DNA of 64,000 nt from positions 24,430,501-24,494,500 of the forward strand of contig NC_135241.1 in assembly GCF_947623445.1 (NCBI RefSeq), written 5' to 3'. This stretch comes from Clavelina lepadiformis. Its lineage: Eukaryota; Chordata; Ascidiacea; Aplousobranchia; Clavelinidae. The notes under the pieces are model-generated. The model made no database searches and was not told where the DNA came from. It was given only the letters and a program-made list of their open reading frames with translations. Below are positions 31,531 to 43,564 of the stretch, in pieces; the stretch's first letter is position 1, and each line of letters starts with the position of its first letter. The translations under genes and the position numbers were made by a program.

Positions 31531-34469
31531 ATGCTTAGTCAAAAAGAAACAGCAATTTGTGTTAAGTGTAGAAAAGGCTATCGAACTGGTGATTCACTGT
31601 GTCATGTTGGAGCTTATTTCTGCGAGAGTGATAGTACCATACACCCTTTGGACACTATAATTGGTCATGCTTTGAAACTGGATTGTGAAACGCTGGTCGC
31701 AACTTTGCAGAAAAATAAAGAAAATGGCCATATTACGTACATCCACACATCATGCCGTAATTTCTTGAGAAACCATGCGAGATCCAAGAAACGTCCAGCC
31801 TCAAGCACTAAACAATCCAGTAGCAAGAGAGTATCGACCCGGTCAGATCAACAGTCGTTTGACTTTAAAAAGCAGTGTTTTTACTGTGGATATAGTTGTA
31901 TGTTTGATGAACGGCACCCTGATCGAAAAAAATTTGAAGAGGTGCGGACAAAATCGTCAGGAATATATTACGTAACACTTGCTTTATGCCAAAGTAGAGA
32001 CGATGAACTTGCTAAAACTGTTCAGGCACGACTGCTTACTGCATACGACCTGGTGGCTGCTGAAGCCAGACACCATGTACCATGCAGAACAAGGTTTGAA
32101 AATCCTGCACAGTATTCAACACCTGGTCGTCCAACATCCACTGAAAAAATGACATTGTTTAATGCTGCGTCATCTGTTAAATTTAGGAGTGAGTTGGCGC
32201 CCGGAGAGCAGAGTGCCTTGGAGAAATTGTATGACTCAGACAGTCCTTCTGATCATAATAATGACAGCATTGGGCATAAGATGATGGAATTCTTCACGGA
32301 AAAAAGGAGCAGCTCACACGGGAATCACGTACATCAGCTCTGTGGTTGAGCTATGTTAATTACGTTTCAGTTGTGCAGGAGTTTATTCGAGCAGAGAGAA
32401 CAAGCGACTGGTTACTACACATTTCTGCGTCAAAAAGCATGCTGAACCTATTTGCTGCCACAGGCCACAACAATTATGCAAAAACATGTCGCCTGTATCT
32501 TCAAACAGTTGCAGAATTGGAAACAAGTCACCCAGATATCTACCAGCAATTTATGTACGGTAATCACACCGTCAGGCGTTCTAACAAACAATGGGCAGGA
32601 ATCTGGACTGATTTGTCTATTGAACAGATTCTCATGAAATCTCTAAAAGGAAAAGGCGGAGTCATCGACAAGGGCATCACCCATAATTTATTAAGGGTGT
32701 AGACTAAAACCATGCACAGGTGTGCAGAAGTGACAGATGCACTCAGTACAGTCACGTCATTGTCAAATTCTGATGATAAACACAAAGAGGCATTTGCTGG
32801 AAGAATCAAACGTGATAATGATGATTTTGAAAAAGTACAAACCTGGTTTCGTTCACACAATCCATTTAAAGTTGGAGTTCAGCTTATGGCTCTAGACTCA
32901 GGGTTGGTTGATGACAACAACAGTGTGACCTGTGACCGAGCTGAGGAGATAGGGGCGTCTATCCAAGCTGAACTTGATGGTAAAACCTTTGCCAGCTATT
33001 CCTTCAAGAGGAAGAAGCAAATACGTGCTATACAGAGCCTTTATTCCCGTGTGAAAATTGACCATGATACTATCACAATTGATCCATTAATACTCTTTTT
33101 GAGATTGGTTGTTGTCATAGAGAGAAAGCCAGAAAACGAAATTGCAGACTACGTCTTCTACGAGTTATCACCGTACCCAATGTCACTGTTCAAAGATGGA
33201 GTTCTACGAACTGCGCAAAAATCAAAACTAAAGTCACACATCTTGGACAAAGTTAAAATGACTAAAGAACCGGACTCCACAAAAATTATTGATGGCGGTG
33301 CCTTGTTGTGGTGTTGTGACTGGAAGAAGAATGAGAAGTTCCATGAGATCTTCAAAAAGTACATCAGTTTTCTTCAGCATTTGCGCGCCAATGTTATTGT
33401 TTTTGATGGCTACAGGGTGTCAACCAAAGATTCGACCCATCAAAAACGCTCGGGTACGACGTCTCAAACTGTTGAATTAAATAATCAAAATCCTTGCCCA
33501 ACTGAAAGGAACATCTTTTTCTCAAACTATACAAACAAACAAAGATTTGTGGTGGCTTTATCGAAACAACTGGAGTTGAATGGTTTCAAAGTTCATTTGT
33601 GCCCTAGTGATGCAGATACAACAATCGTTCAAGTTGCTTTTGATTCGGTAGGTGGGACACCTGTAACTGTGTACTCCGACGATACTGATGTCCTTTGATT
33701 GCTAGTGCATCATGCTATGCACCGCGACTATCCTGATATCTTCTTGAAAAACATTACAAGAGGGAAAAACTGCCAGCAAAGACAGTGCTGCAGAGTTAGA
33801 GATATTATTGCGAAGGTAGATGTTATTGTTTTGGAGTACTTGTTATTCGCTCATGCATTTACGGGCTGCGATACAACTTCAGCAGTTCATAAATTCGGCA
33901 AGATATATGTATTTGAGAAGTTGAAATCAAGCAGTTTGCGAATTGTTGCCGATGTTTTCTACGAAGACGACGTGTCTCCAGACCAAGTTGGCAGGGCTTC
34001 GATACGGTTCTTCGTATTTTTAAACTCGTCTACGTATACTTTATCGCAAATCAGGAAACAGAAGTACGAGGAAATGGTCATGTCTAATCGTTCTCACGTT
34101 GATCCAGCTCTCCTTCCACCATCACCACGAGCTGCATATCACCACGGCCTCAGAGTATATCACCAGCTGAAAGTTTGGAGAACTTTAAGCAACTCAGATT
34201 TGAAACCCTTGTCATGGGGTTGGCAAAAGAAAGATGACATGTTTTCTCCAGTGATGACGGATGTAGCTGCTGCACCAGAAGATGTCTTGAAAATCATTCG
34301 ATGTAGCTGCAAGGGATCATGTAACAGACGCTGCTCTTGTCGGAAAGCGGGCTTAACATGCACATCGTCATGCAAGGAATTTTGCGGAATGACATGCACA
34401 AATACTACAGTCGTGTTTGATGACGAATTGGGAGAAGAAGAGAAACATTTTATGGATGCGTTTGCATGA
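31531..34469 (+). pseudogene. Transposon protein with GCDTTSA motif and CXC-like C-terminus, broken
   Basis: Frames 31531-32349, 32346-32702, 32712-33698 and 33699-34469 read as one protein broken by a frameshift near 32346, an in-frame TAG at 32700-32702 and an in-frame TGA at 33696-33698. N-terminal part: cysteine pairs CVKC and CFYCGYSC. Middle: VYSDDTDVL, recalling acidic PIN/FEN-type nuclease motifs. Then AHAFTGCDTTSAVHKFGK. C-terminus: a Tesmin/TSO1 CXC-like cluster (CSCKGSCNRRCSCRKAG). It probably acted as the transposase; this is inferred from position. Confidence 0.72.
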
Positions 34470-36521
34470 TTTTGATTGAAATGTGTTTATATTTTATTAG
34501 AACTTAAAACTGTAAATATCGTTTTTACATCTTTACAGTTGGTTTAACCCTAGCAAGACCGGGCTTTTTTGGCACTCCAGGACTGGGGGTGTACAGAGTT
34601 TTGGTGTATTTTTGTAACAAAATACCCTATGAAATAGCATTTTAACTAAATACATCTTCACTACGTCTTAGATAACTTTTATGTGTTGCTTACATGACCT
34701 TGCTTATAAAAGAAAAACCTTTTATTTCGGTGAAATCTCTCCTATTATCTCCGTCTCGGTCAACTTTTACCCCCTTAAACGTGTGATAAATACCTCTTAA
34801 TAAAGTTATATTTTATTTTTTTGCTGTCCTATTGTTAGTTTGCTTTGCTGATAGTAATATTCCAATTTATGGTGTTGTATTCTGTTACGAAGGTATCGTA
34901 TTTTAGCTTATAATTGTATTATAATGTTAGGCAAAATAGTGTTTTACCCCCTGGCACGTTTTTGGTCATAACTTTTTTTCCCTAAGGTAAAAGAAATGAC
35001 AAAACCCATCATTGAAAAGCTGATAAAATTATCTTTCCAACAGTATATAATACGTCTTTATAAGAATTTTTTCTAGGTTGACCAAAAATTCTACAGTACT
35101 ATAATGCCAAGTTATATTTTAACTCAAGTTTACCAACAGAGTAGTTTTCCTTCTTGTCACTAACCTGACTGCGTATCCTTGACAGCAACGCATAGAGTAG
35201 GAGTTCTAATAGTCCTATACTATGGACTAAACAAAAGACCAATGTACTTGCTTTGTGTCTTTATAATACTTGGTATGGTTCATGAGAATAAGGGCGGCTT
35301 ATAATCGCGGAAGTAGGTGCAGTTTCGAACTTTCGGAAAGTTTAACGTTTCATGTTGACTTGATTCCACTCTATTTTTAGAAGAACGTCATTAAGTGTTT
35401 AAGAAATTCATATGCAACAGATAGGAGATTTGAAAACGTGATTAGCTGGCAGTTTTGTGCTTGTCCAAACACAGGTAGATTACAGTGTGTGTCGTAGAAG
35501 TTTATTGATTTCAACAGCCAACACTTGCAGTATATTTACATGGAAAGTCTGTGATTTAACATCATACTAGAACATGGAATGGGACCACAAAGGTTAAATT
35601 TACAAAACTTTAGAAACATTCCAATACCAAAAAATCATCATTGCATGTAAAGTAATTACAACAGCCACTTGACCACTTGCCTTTAATTTAACAAGTAAGA
35701 TAAAAAATATTAAACTATTGTTACTTTGCTTAAATGATGCATGCATCTTATTTGCATGTTGTACAGAAATCATGGAAGTGCATGCAAAGTACATGCAAAT
35801 TATTTTTAGAAAAATGATTATCAGTCAGCTACTATCACACATATTTATCCCACATTTATTCATATACAATAACAAAGCATAGCATCATTATACAAAAAGT
35901 GCAACTAGAAAGTCAGTGTTAGATTAAAATAAAAAACAAACTTTAAACAAAAAACAAACTTACACCTTTGTAAAACTGTTGGTTTTTTGTCACTACGGTA
36001 ACTATGTACCTGAGATGTTTAAGATAACTGATAAAAGCTGATATGTAAGCAGCATATTTCATCCTTACATTTAAAGATCATGCAAAACAATCAAATTTGT
36101 TTGATATTTGAACATCATACTTTAAAAAAGCCAAAGGAGCAACTTATATAATAGAATTAGCTGTAGTATTTGTGTTCAATGAATTTTTCAAAAGCAGTTT
36201 AAAAATATTTTAGCACACTTGATAACAACAATCCAAGATACCTCATCGTTGAACTAAAATGCATTTTCAATTTAACAAAACCCTGGGTCTTAGTCTATTT
36301 AACTTTACAATTTTTAATAATAGATGATTTTAATAATCAATTAAAAACGGATTTTTTAAAGTTCTGAAAACTAATCAACACAACAATTTTTACTGAAGTT
36401 GAAACTAAACCACACAGATTACACAGCCAATTCACTTAGTTAAAATTTTTGTACAGTGTTTAAATTTAACTTCTCTTAAACTACCTTGAAGCTAATTTGA
36501 ATTTGCTGTAAATCCACATAC

Positions 36522-36609
36522 CATAAATTTCCTTCAGAAATATATTAACGCAACCAACGGATAGTACTAACTCTATCACCATTTGCATAACAGAACTTTT
36601 CATACTCAT
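36522..36609 (-). CDS. Copy of the candidate first exon, upstream of R2
   Basis: 88 nt, same length, frame, ATG and GTATGT donor as 13080-13167, with three amino-acid differences. Splicing to the R2 D1 exon at 29113 would be in phase but needs a 7.4-kb intron spanning the 4-kb transposon. It may be an alternative R2 start or a leftover. Confidence 0.4.
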
Positions 36610-38310
36610 AAAAGGACTTCCACTGAAACACATCAAAATTATCAAAAAATTCATTCCTCGTTATATCAGAAGCGTGTGAATGCGTCACTGGTGTTGCATC
36701 TTGTTTTAGACAGGAAATAAGTCTGCATACAGCTTATTGTTGTCATTTTTAGTTTCTTGATTATTCTGTATTCAGACGGTTTCACTACCTTCTAACAACT
36801 AGCTTGCAATTAACATAGTTGCCTAACTTCCTTGCTTTGCCATTGTTTATAAAACTTAACACAAGTAAGTTTAAGTCCTTCTACATCAGAGAGATAATGC
36901 TGAATGAATGACACAAGACAGTATCACTTCCTTTGGGAAACTAGAGCAGTTTGCAATTCATAAAGTTTTACTTCCTTATTCTCTTGATATGTGCTAAAAA
37001 TAATCGCTTTAATGTCATTATGTGAGACAGAGTTGGTTATTCACCACAATTTAATAAAATTAACCACCACATAGTAGTAAACAAAAATCCAATATTTTGG
37101 TAGCATCAGCATGTTCTTTATTACATTCATAAAACAAATACAGGTATTATTTTAGCTACACGGCACAAATGCGAAAACCAAAAAGCTTTCACTGCAGGCC
37201 CAAAACTGGTTCCGCTTTTAAGTTATTACATGGCTGTCACTTTAACATTCTTTGTGGCTAAATGTTCCGATATCAAAGCAAAATAAGGTATAGTTGACAG
37301 ATAAAACTAGCATGGTATATCAACATTAATCAAGCATCTACAAACAGATGGTAAAGTATTTATTTAAATATTGTGACTTTGTTGAAATATAGGCCTACAG
37401 CAGATATATTGAAAAAAATTAATGCATTCACAATTATTTTTAAACTGTAGGTGACCGACCAATAGAAAATCAAGAGTGTGTAAAATACAATACAGGTTCA
37501 AGTTCTGAGCAAACGTAAGACTGAGGCAAAGATTTATTGCAATACAAATTAATATGATAAAATCTACAAAAGTTATGACAGTTTCTGACTAGCCACCATT
37601 GGAAGCTAAATCAAAACAGTCGCATAATTTTGTATTACATTACCTAGGAAATGATACATCTCGCAAGATCTAAAGCAAACAAGCCAAAAAAAATGCTTCA
37701 TTAAATTTCTGCAAACCAGCTTCATATGACACAGCAGATTTCAATCAGCATACAGTGTTTACTTGCCATAGTAATATACAATATATGATCTAAAACAATC
37801 CAACAAAACTGACACACATCTGACCACGTGAAAACTTTCATGCAAAGAAGTGAACACAACAAATATGGTTCATTACTTGTCATTGCCCATACTGCCAAGA
37901 TTGGTTAGTAAATATCAACGCAATACACTAAAAACACCCGGTTAAATATCAAACATAGCGGAAACATTTTCAAAACTTAAGCTGTACAGTGTTTCTGCTT
38001 ACCTAAAAATTTCAAGTCATTAAAACGTACTGTTTGTTATCACAACAAACAGGAACCAAAAGAAAACAAATAGCATAGAACTAAGTGCTTTGTTGTCCAT
38101 GTATGAGAAGCTTGCAGAAAAGTAAAATCTTGACATTGCTTGCAAATCAGCTTCTTATAGGCCGGTGATTCGTTGCTAACGGCTTTCAATGTTTTCTTAT
38201 TTTCTATTGCTGTCTGGGTGAGCACGACTGTGAAGCTACAAATAGTGAATAGTTTACTTGTTTTAAGTAATTTTAGAAGGTATTTATTAACTATTCTTTG
38301 GAAGCACAGT

Positions 38311-38631
38311 CTACTTAAAACAAAGCTGGTTTATGTTTCCCACCTTGATATTGTTGGATCTTGAGGCACTGATAACTTCATCCGAACAACCTTCAACATT
38401 TTTGTACTTTTTAGAACTACTTGCAACATTTCCTTGGTTGTGAGGCTGCAAAGAGAGAAAATGGAAATATTTTTACTCTGTTCTGGTATCTGAGTTTGAT
38501 TATTATTAATTTCAAATAATTATTTTTGAAATCATTTTTCTCACTTGAGCATTAGCTTGTGGAGCACTGATGACATTTTGATAAGCACCTTCAATATTCT
38601 CATATTTTCTTGAACTACTTGCTACATTTCC
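38311..38631 (-). pseudogene. Orphan receptor tail exons
   Basis: 38631-38545 and 38445-38311 match the last two tail exons of R2 (KYENIEGAYQNVISAPQ, then KYKNVEGCSDEVISAS and the same ending NQLCFK plus TAG). Homology breaks off inside the first of them, and no upstream receptor exons follow before R3's own tail at 41958. They are the remains of a receptor gene lost from the array. Confidence 0.8.
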
Positions 38632-41600
38632 TTCAACACCCAGCTAGAAGTAGTACCACAAGAAAAAAAGATCTCTTCAGAAAGACGCAATATTTTTGTC
38701 ATTTTTGGGAAGTTCGCTGTGATTTAAGTCTTTTTCTATACTAATGGTTTCACATTTTCAGCCACTGCCCTAAAATTAGATGCTGAGTTGTAACCAAAAC
38801 ATAATACTTGAGTTACGTTTTAAGTCAACTAGTCAAAATTATATACAAAAGTAACAATACATTTTCAGTGTTTGCAATAAAGTACGATATTAAGAAGTTC
38901 TTGCACTTGTACTGTGCATATTTGTTGGACTTTTTTGAAGTTTATTTACTTGCACTTTTTTCTCCCTTTTGTTCACGTTGTTGTGAGTGTGCTTTTATAC
39001 ACAACTGTTTTTTCTGTCTGTTGCACCTTGTGTATCTATGACATAAATTGATTTCGTATAAGGGTAGCCTACTTTACACACCCACACTACCTCAAAGTTT
39101 CTATCAAAATTAGTATTGTTGCTTTCTCTTGCATCACATGCCACTCTACATCTGTTTACTCTTTATGTTGATTATTCTTTAAATAACCACTGTTTTAAAA
39201 TCAAAGTCCAGTACTCTCTCCTGCGTTGTAAATATTGTGTTTCAGAACACAAACGGAAAGACTTTGGATTGAAAAAAGTGATTTATTCACACCCTGGACC
39301 CAACCATGAAGAATGGATTTTCAAGATCGCTTACTCCAAGATCCAACCGGGCATCAGATATGTTCATCTCTTCCTAGCACTTACATCATTGTCGATGTAT
39401 GCATATTCAAAGAAACTGATCAAAACATTTGGCTGGGCATGACTGACGTGTCTGACCAGCTTCTACTTCCGCTCACAACCGACTTGTGAAAAAGATTCTT
39501 ACCGTGTACACAGGCCACCTGAGCCGGACTCTGGTCCCATGGATGGAGTTCATTTTAGTGATGTTTTTCTTCTTCCACCCAGACACACAGGTCGGCTCCA
39601 TCTTGACGTTGACACAACACGTATGTCCTGCCAAACTATTAGCGTAACTTTTGTTTCATGTTAAATGTGTTTAAATTGCGTGTTTTTGTGTTAAATTATG
39701 TTTAAATAATGCGTTTGTAATTTGGGTTTGGTGGCTGTGCTGACGCTAATAACTTTTTTACTTTCTTTTATTGGTCCGTAATGCACGTTTTTGCCCTCGA
39801 GGTGTTGTCACATTTGCCCCTCCATTTTGTGAAAATTATTATCATCAATTGTTAATATGTTTGCGACCACCTCAATTTTTTTCCTTAGGCATAAATTTTT
39901 CCTCCCCGCATTGAAGACGAAAAATAAGATGACTGAAGAACTGGCAAACTGTGAACTTTTCCCCGTGGTTACGAAAACTTTTATTGCCAACATCCCTCAG
40001 TGCAATCCCTAACTGAATTCTAAAAGTAAACACTAGGCGAATTTTTATCTATCTCTGGTAGACCCAGACCTCCAGTTTATAACAAGGAATAAGCAATCGT
40101 TTTTTCAGTTCGGTTTTCTCAACTTGTCACAAACAATATATCTCACAACAGTGGAATAACCTTAATCGAAAACTGATTTTTAGACATCGTATGTACGAAT
40201 TAATATTTATGGTTAAAAAATTTAACGTGTGAGTTTGGCATACACCATATGATCAAACGATAAAAGTTATCAAAGTTTAAAAATTGTATCAACAAATAAA
40301 AGGCTATTCATATATTAGAATTACTTTATAAATACCAGTTTACCGGTTTATTGACGGTAACCTAACCACATATGCTGTTGATTTAACTTGTGATAATATT
40401 ATAATTAAAGTAATATACAGATTGTGTAAGATATAGAATTCTCGTCTTTAAATATCGAATCAGCAAAGCATAACACTGCGTCATGATAACTTCCTGAGTA
40501 TTGTTTTATAGTTGTGACGCGGCGCGTTTGCTTTTTTTTGTATGCGTTTAGCTTGCAGTAAAAACTTTTTAGTAGTGTTTACCATTATCAGTATCAGTAA
40601 TATTATAAAGTTGATAATAGCAAAAAGTCTACTAAGCTCAATGCTGTAAAATGGACTGTTGAATAGAATGCTGTTGATGTGCCAATGTTCTGTTCAAATG
40701 TAATCGTTTAAAGAAGAATCAATATAATCAGTTTATACATTTTTCATTCTTGTGAAAACTACTTTTGAATTCAATTTGAAGAAGTTCAGTGTCAAGTTAG
40801 ACAACTTTGTTGTCACCTTCACAAGACAATAATTTATTAAGGTGAACAATTAAGTCTAAGGTTGTCAAAAGCAGACAACGACCTTATGAGACTCATATAC
40901 CATCGAGCGCAATAAACAATTCGACAACCAAATATTGTAGTTAAGTGGGTCAACCTGTCAAGTTCAACAACCATATACACCCATTCCATTACAAACTTAT
41001 GATTTTTTTCTGTGATGAATTTGGTACAGTATCATAAAGTTAATGTTGGGAAATTTTTTTTGTTTATTACCTATTGAGATATTTTTCAGATGACATAACT
41101 TCTTCTAATTGCGGGTTTGGTAAGAAATTTTTGTTATTCTGTTAGGTTTTCATGATTTTTATTTTTCGTTGTTTGCTTAAAGAACAGTGATCAGTCTGAT
41201 CACATATTCAATGATCTATGTTAGCCCAAAACACGACGTACTATAATTCTATTATTATTAATTGATAAGAAGCTCTTTAGTGTGATGATTAGAACACCGA
41301 CCTCTCAAGTCAAGCAAACTTTAACGGTTGGCGCTGTCAATACAAACTTTGGAGCAAAGCTTCTAATCTTAGAACGCAAACTACGCACTACAACTGTGTT
41401 ATAACAACAGAAGACTTGCACACGAAACGATGATCAATACGTTTGTAGTTGAATGCTCAACATCAAATAAATAAATAAACACATAATATGCTAAAGAAAC
41501 AAATTAAACAAAATGTAAGTAAGAGACTTACTATTAATTACATTTTAATCGAAATGTTCTTAAAGTTTTGAGCAAAAGTAGGAAGCTGTGCTTATTGTGG

Positions 41601-41957
41601 CTTTACTTTGCCATGATTATTATCTCATACATTTCAAAATGTAGAGCGTAAAGAAGCATTAACACAAAAGTATATAAATAGATTATATTTAAATAGTGTC
41701 TTCTAACTTGGGCCATTAAAATTTTCTAGGGGTTTCTGAATATTGGTGAGGCAATCCATATGATGTCAGCTATAAAAAACGTGATTAGCTAAAACTAGCT
41801 AAGAGAACATAAAAAAATTGTATAGTAAGATCTGGAGTAAGACAATCTAACACCCAAGCAAATAACAGCAATATTAAAACCTTGAATAGTACTAAAATAT
41901 CGCATTAAGTTCATATTCGGACCTTGCAACTTTGCAAGAACTTATAAACCAAAAAAT
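38632..41957. other. Gene-poor spacer between orphan exons and R3
   Basis: 3.3 kb of AT-rich sequence. Plus-strand frames at 38808-39041 and 39116-39442 resemble nothing I recognise. The more GC-rich patch around 39290-39640 could be an old element, but I see no ends or motifs. Confidence 0.35.
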
Positions 41958-43564
41958 TCACAAGTTTTTAATTTCTTGATGAGGACCTTCTTCATTTTCA
42001 TATATTTTTGAGCCATTTGATGGTCCATGACTAAGATCCTAAAAGCAATTAACTAAAAATTTACTAACGTATTTTTATTATTACTTTTTAACTTAAAATA
42101 CGGTTTTTACTTCATTTTAGTTTCCATTTACTTGTTATTCCTTGTCACTTCAATTAATTAGTCGTAAATATTTTCTCTGACCTCAATATGAGTCTTTGAG
42201 GTATTGATGACTTCTTCATAAGCACCTTCAATATTCTCATAACTTTCAGTACTAGTTACTCCAACTTCTTCATTGTTTGACTTGGCATTGGTTAGCTTCG
42301 ACATGACAACATAATCTCCATCATCTGCACGTCAAAGAAATTTAGTGAATTTGCTCCAAAAGCAGCTAATTTAAAAACAAAGCCTTTTTGAAATTGAAAA
42401 GCGCTATTAATGAAAACAACTGATTAAAATTTTGTTTTTAAAAATTAGTGTTTATGAAATTATCGCCAACAGTTAATGTTTGTTATCCTGTAGGCTAAAT
42501 CCACTGTAATCCAGCTGCAATCCACAAAGTTTACAATCTGGCGGATGAAAGTTAAACTTAGAGTAGCTTCAACAAAATTTGCCGTTTGCACCACAAGAAC
42601 ATTATTAATGACAAATTATTGAATGAGTCATTACAAGTCATCAAAATCTTTTTGTCAACGCAAATACATTATGCTGCATCAATTCCTCTAACTAATCATT
42701 CAAAATCATTCCGTTTATTATGCTCTTTGACTATAGATAAACTTCTTTTTTCAGCAACAAATTAACCATAAAAAACAAAAGTTATTTCCTGTACAGTATC
42801 TTACAAAGAAGAAAGTTAAACTCATTAAGCTGCTTACTTATTACTAAACTATGATCTGTTTTGTTTAAACTAAAATTGCTTGTTCTTCATTTTTGAAAGA
42901 TGACAATTATTAGCTTAATATTATCAAAAACGTAAAAATTATTTTATACAATGAAACAAGTGAACTCTCTAAATGTATTATTCTTAACAAAATTTATTCA
43001 GTAGACCTACCTTTTGCCGGTACAATTACTTCATGTTGTTTTTTATTATTAGTATCGGAGTTTTTCTGCAGTAAAACATACTATCTTTAACTTAGAAATA
43101 GATTAATTTCAAATCATTTAATATGAACCACTAGCACGCACAAAACCATCAACTTTAAAATATTTTTCATTCACTTTGGTAAAATCATTTCCAGGTGATT
43201 CAATGTAACCAGGTTGATCTAAAAACAACCGTAATTGTTTGTCATTCGTTGCTTTTCAATAATGTCATAAATATCAATTTTAAAAGTAATTGTGTATTTA
43301 GTTTGCACTGAAATGTGCAATACTAAGGATTTTTCACTGTACGTTAGGACTTTTGTAAAGGGACAGGAACAGTTAAGAGTGAGTAAAGTAAAGTAAAGTA
43401 AAGTAAAGCTACCTTATTGTAACATTACTTTTTGATTATAAATTTAACGTTTTCAACATTTAACCAAGTGGCATTACTATAATCACTCACTGCACATATC
43501 ATTTCGCATGAAAACTTACCAACAGGTATTTGAATGTTGTCCCTGCTTTCACTGGTGGTATCAT
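41958..43564 (-). CDS. R3 cytoplasmic tail and alternative last exon
   Basis: Exons 43564-43520 (45 nt), 43218-43175 (44 nt, GYIESPG), 43065-43011 (55 nt, KKQHEVIVP, histidine in place of the R4 tyrosine) and 42324-42158 (DGDYVVMSK, then SYENIEGAYEEVI, stop TAA). A donor at 42181 would instead join 42038-41958 in frame, adding KIYENEEGPHQEIKNL and a TGA. Two C-termini with different tyrosine motifs are therefore possible. Confidence 0.72.

Larger units (their letters stand above)
31077..35102 (+). mobile_element. 4-kb DNA transposon with about 165-bp terminal inverted repeats
   Basis: Left repeat 31077-31249 pairs with right repeat 34942-35102 over ATAGT(C/A)CTGTAGAATTT, GTCAACCTAGAAAAAATT and ATGACCAAAAACGTGCCA, with a few differences. 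One transposon-type gene fills the interior on the plus strand. No clear target duplication. Related proteins with a HAFTGCDT motif and a cysteine-rich end are common in cnidarians, fishes and tunicates, but I do not know an agreed superfamily name. Confidence 0.85.
35423..38631. repeat. Inter-receptor duplication, copy 2 (uninterrupted)
   Basis: Aligns with 12145-14120 followed directly by 20706-21777. It reads straight through the insertion point of the 6.6-kb transposon at about 37560. Similarity to the R2 tail region stops abruptly near 38631, within the tyrosine exon. Confidence 0.9.

Noticed and set aside
39116-39442. 108-codon plus-strand frame
   Set aside because: No recognisable motif, no splice or context support; left as unexplained spacer.
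41270-41470. Possible second tRNA-derived SINE
   Set aside because: Only a vague A-box-like stretch, no B box or conserved core.
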